5,584 nt of DNA from Bacillota bacterium (lineage in GTDB: Bacteria; Bacillota; Desulfitobacteriia; Desulfitobacteriales; Desulfitobacteriaceae): assembly GCA_021849995.1 (NCBI GenBank), contig JAJZSC010000255.1:1-5584 (forward strand). Direction: 5' to 3'. The translations under genes were made by a program, and so were the position numbers. How positions within the stretch are numbered: the stretch's first letter is position 1; each line of letters begins with the position of its first letter. The notes beneath the pieces were generated by a model, which was not told where the DNA came from, made no database searches, and worked only from the letters and a program-made list of their open reading frames with translations. Shown piece after piece: positions 3,741 to 5,584 of the stretch.

Positions 3741-5579
3741 TTAGCTCGAAAGCTCCAGCCACTGGTCCATGACCTCATCCAGTTCTGCTTTTACCTGCTC
3801 ATACATTCCATGAAGCTCAAGCGCCCTTTCATAATCCGACTCTGAACTTGCCAGATCTTCCTCAATAGATCTGAGACTTCTTTCCAAGTCCGTTATCTGC
3901 TCTTCCAGTTGTCTTAGCTTTTTCTCCCGGCGCTGGTTATCACGACTTGGATTATTCTTTACCTTCATAGGCTCTAACGGCTGTGATTCCCGCTCTTGGC
4001 TTGCAAGTTGCTGGCGGTAACCCTTAAAGCTAGAATAATCTCCCTCAAAAGTTACCAGGCCAGTTTTTTCAAGCTCACAGATACGGTTGACAACTTTATC
4101 CAGAAAGTAACGGTCATGAGATATTACAAGTATTGTCCCGTCAAAATCCTGCAAGGCTTCTTCCAATACCTCTCTGGTTTCAGCATCCAGGTGATTTGTA
4201 GGCTCATCCAAAAGCAGTAAGTTTCCCCCGGCTAAGAAAAGCTTGGCCAAGGCTAAACGGCTCTTTTCTCCCCCACTTAAAACACTGGCAGGTTTGAATA
4301 CTTCCTCTCCCCTAAATCCAAACCTTGCTAACAAAGATCGGATTTCTAACTCCTTCAGGCTGGAAACCGAACGAATTTCATCCATAATACTACCTGTTAG
4401 GTCTAATTCTTCGTGCTGCTGAGAGTAGTAACCAATCTTCACATTAGCTCCGGTTTTAATAAACCCCTGATAAGGAACGAGATCTAATATAGCCCTAAAT
4501 AACGTAGTCTTCCCTACTCCATTCCGGCCCAGCAAAGCAACTCTATCTCCGCGCCGCAACTCCAGATTTAGGTCTTTGAACAAAACCTTACTGCCAAAAG
4601 CTACCGCAAGCAGGTCAATTGTCAGGACTCTATCTCCACTTCTGGTTACGCTCCCTAAGGAAATCTTGAGATTCTTATCCGTCTTCCGGCTTTCAATAGG
4701 AGTCAATCTATCTAATTGGGTTTGACGGCCTCGTGCCTGTTTGGCATTGACTCCGGCCTTGTTTTTCCGGATGTAATCCTGCAATCTGGCAATTCTTCTA
4801 TTCAGCCTCTCCGCTTCCCGGGCAATCGTCACCTCATCAATAGCTTTCTGAAGCTCATACTCGGAGAAATTCCCAGAGTAAACCTTTGCTCCCCCATTAC
4901 TGAGAGAGACGATTTTTGATACAAACTGATCCAGAAAATAACGGTCATGGGAGACTACTAACACTGCTCCTGGATAGTCTTTAAGAAAACCCTCCAACCA
5001 TTCTGTAGCTTCAATGTCCAGATGATTAGTTGGCTCATCCAGAATAAGCAAATCCGGGGACCTTAAAAGCAACTTAGCCAAAGCCAACCGCGTTTTCTGA
5101 CCACCGCTTAAGTTAGCAATATTGTTTCCTGCTTCTTTGTCGAGGCCCAGACCTGCTAAAATTCTCCTAATCTGTGTCTCAAGAGCGTATCCTCCCGAAC
5201 TTTCATAGGCTTCCGTTAATTTAGAATACTGCTCAAAGATTTTATCAGAAGGGTCACAGGCCATTTTTTCCTCAAGTACACCTAGCTGAGCTCTCATTTC
5301 CAAAATATCTGATCGCTCAGATAGCATGCTCTCAATGACTACTCCCCTGTCTTCTAAGAATAATGTTTGAGGCAAATAGCCGTAATTTCCATTTTGTACT
5401 ACTGAACCACTCTCCAGCCTTATTTCACCGATTAAAGCCCGTAAGAGTGAGGTCTTGCCAACTCCATTGGGGCCTACCAGGCCCACCTTTTCTCCTGCCT
5501 CTATTCCGAAACTGACCTGCCGAAACAAGGGTTCTCCTGAAACATCGACACCACAGTCCCGACAATATAACATACTCAT
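3741..5579 (-). CDS. ABC-F family ATPase, YdiF-like (ribosome-associated)
   Basis: This is a soluble protein of 612 residues with two ABC domains and no membrane segment, so it is not a transporter. ABC-F proteins bind the ribosomal E site and rescue or protect translation; some give antibiotic resistance. Domain 1 has Walker A GPNGVGKTS (36-44), LSGGQ (157-161), Walker B with DEPTNHLD (181-188) and His211. Domain 2 has GRNGVGKTT (351-359), LSGGE (434-438), DEPTNHLD (458-465) and His488. The linker between them (about 245-305, rich in Arg and Lys) is the ribosome-contacting P-site tRNA interaction motif. A C-terminal charged coiled coil (about 547-608) is as in YdiF and Uup. A C6-x2-C9 pair at the N-terminus is noted, of no clear meaning. 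ATG at 5579 is close to the family start; its ribosome site lies off the window. A resistance role cannot be read from the sequence; housekeeping is more likely. Confidence 0.93.
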   Translation of the reverse strand: MSMLYCRDCGVDVSGEPLFRQVSFGIEAGEKVGLVGPNGVGKTSLLRALIGEIRLESGSVVQNGNYGYLPQTLFLEDRGVVIESMLSERSDILEMRAQLGVLEEKMACDPSDKIFEQYSKLTEAYESSGGYALETQIRRILAGLGLDKEAGNNIANLSGGQKTRLALAKLLLRSPDLLILDEPTNHLDIEATEWLEGFLKDYPGAVLVVSHDRYFLDQFVSKIVSLSNGGAKVYSGNFSEYELQKAIDEVTIAREAERLNRRIARLQDYIRKNKAGVNAKQARGRQTQLDRLTPIESRKTDKNLKISLGSVTRSGDRVLTIDLLAVAFGSKVLFKDLNLELRRGDRVALLGRNGVGKTTLFRAILDLVPYQGFIKTGANVKIGYYSQQHEELDLTGSIMDEIRSVSSLKELEIRSLLARFGFRGEEVFKPASVLSGGEKSRLALAKLFLAGGNLLLLDEPTNHLDAETREVLEEALQDFDGTILVISHDRYFLDKVVNRICELEKTGLVTFEGDYSSFKGYRQQLASQERESQPLEPMKVKNNPSRDNQRREKKLRQLEEQITDLERSLRSIEEDLASSESDYERALELHGMYEQVKAELDEVMDQWLELSS

Positions 5580-5584
5580 TTTAG

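Noticed and set aside
1..5584. CRISPR arrays, tRNA, rRNA, insertion sequences, phage genes
   Set aside because: No spaced repeat arrays, cloverleaf patterns, transposase motifs or phage proteins were seen on either strand.

Overview
All recognisable genes lie on the minus strand and are described 5'->3' along it, from right to left in window coordinates. Gene content and signals suggest a Firmicute of class Clostridia, possibly of the Desulfitobacterium/Desulfosporosinus type. The grounds are moderate GC content, strong AGGAG-type ribosome binding sites, GTG and TTG starts, a YdiF-like ABC-F ATPase, a thioredoxin fused to a thioredoxin reductase, and a metal/sulfur-type CsoR regulator. This placement comes from family knowledge and was not checked by a search.

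The right half is housekeeping. An ABC-F ATPase (3741-5579) is followed after 12 bp by coaE, dephospho-CoA kinase (3123-3728), and after about 40 bp by a membrane-anchored SLT-type lytic transglycosylase (2514-3080). The tight spacing suggests one transcription unit whose promoter lies beyond the right edge. A CsoR/DUF156 family regulator (2154-2435) follows 78 bp later. Its predicted ligand positions read Cys36-Tyr61-Cys65, so it lacks the copper-binding His and resembles the persulfide sensor CstR more than a copper sensor.

The left half is a thiol-redox block. A 391 bp gap (1763-2153) holds a near-consensus promoter (TTGACA, 17 bp, TATATT) reading into the thioredoxin/thioredoxin reductase fusion (476-1762). 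A CsoR-type operator (ATACCCTCAGGGGGTAT, 1839-1855) sits at the presumed transcription start. The gap also holds two GGTACC-centred palindromes, an 11 bp direct repeat, and tandem hairpins that may terminate the regulator transcript. Downstream of the fusion, a structured GC-rich spacer leads to a 55-residue protein with four cysteines (130-297). This overlaps the GTG start of a second FAD-dependent reductase by 8 bp. The second reductase reads well for 44 codons and then meets an in-frame TAG at positions 3-5.

The main hypothesis is a self-contained thiol/sulfur stress module. The CstR-like repressor would release the operator when its cysteine pair is modified, inducing the thioredoxin system. 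The reductase domain has lost the usual arginines that recognise the 2'-phosphate of NADPH, so its electron donor may be unusual. The promoter, operator and motifs are visible in the sequence; the regulatory link and the donor are inferences.
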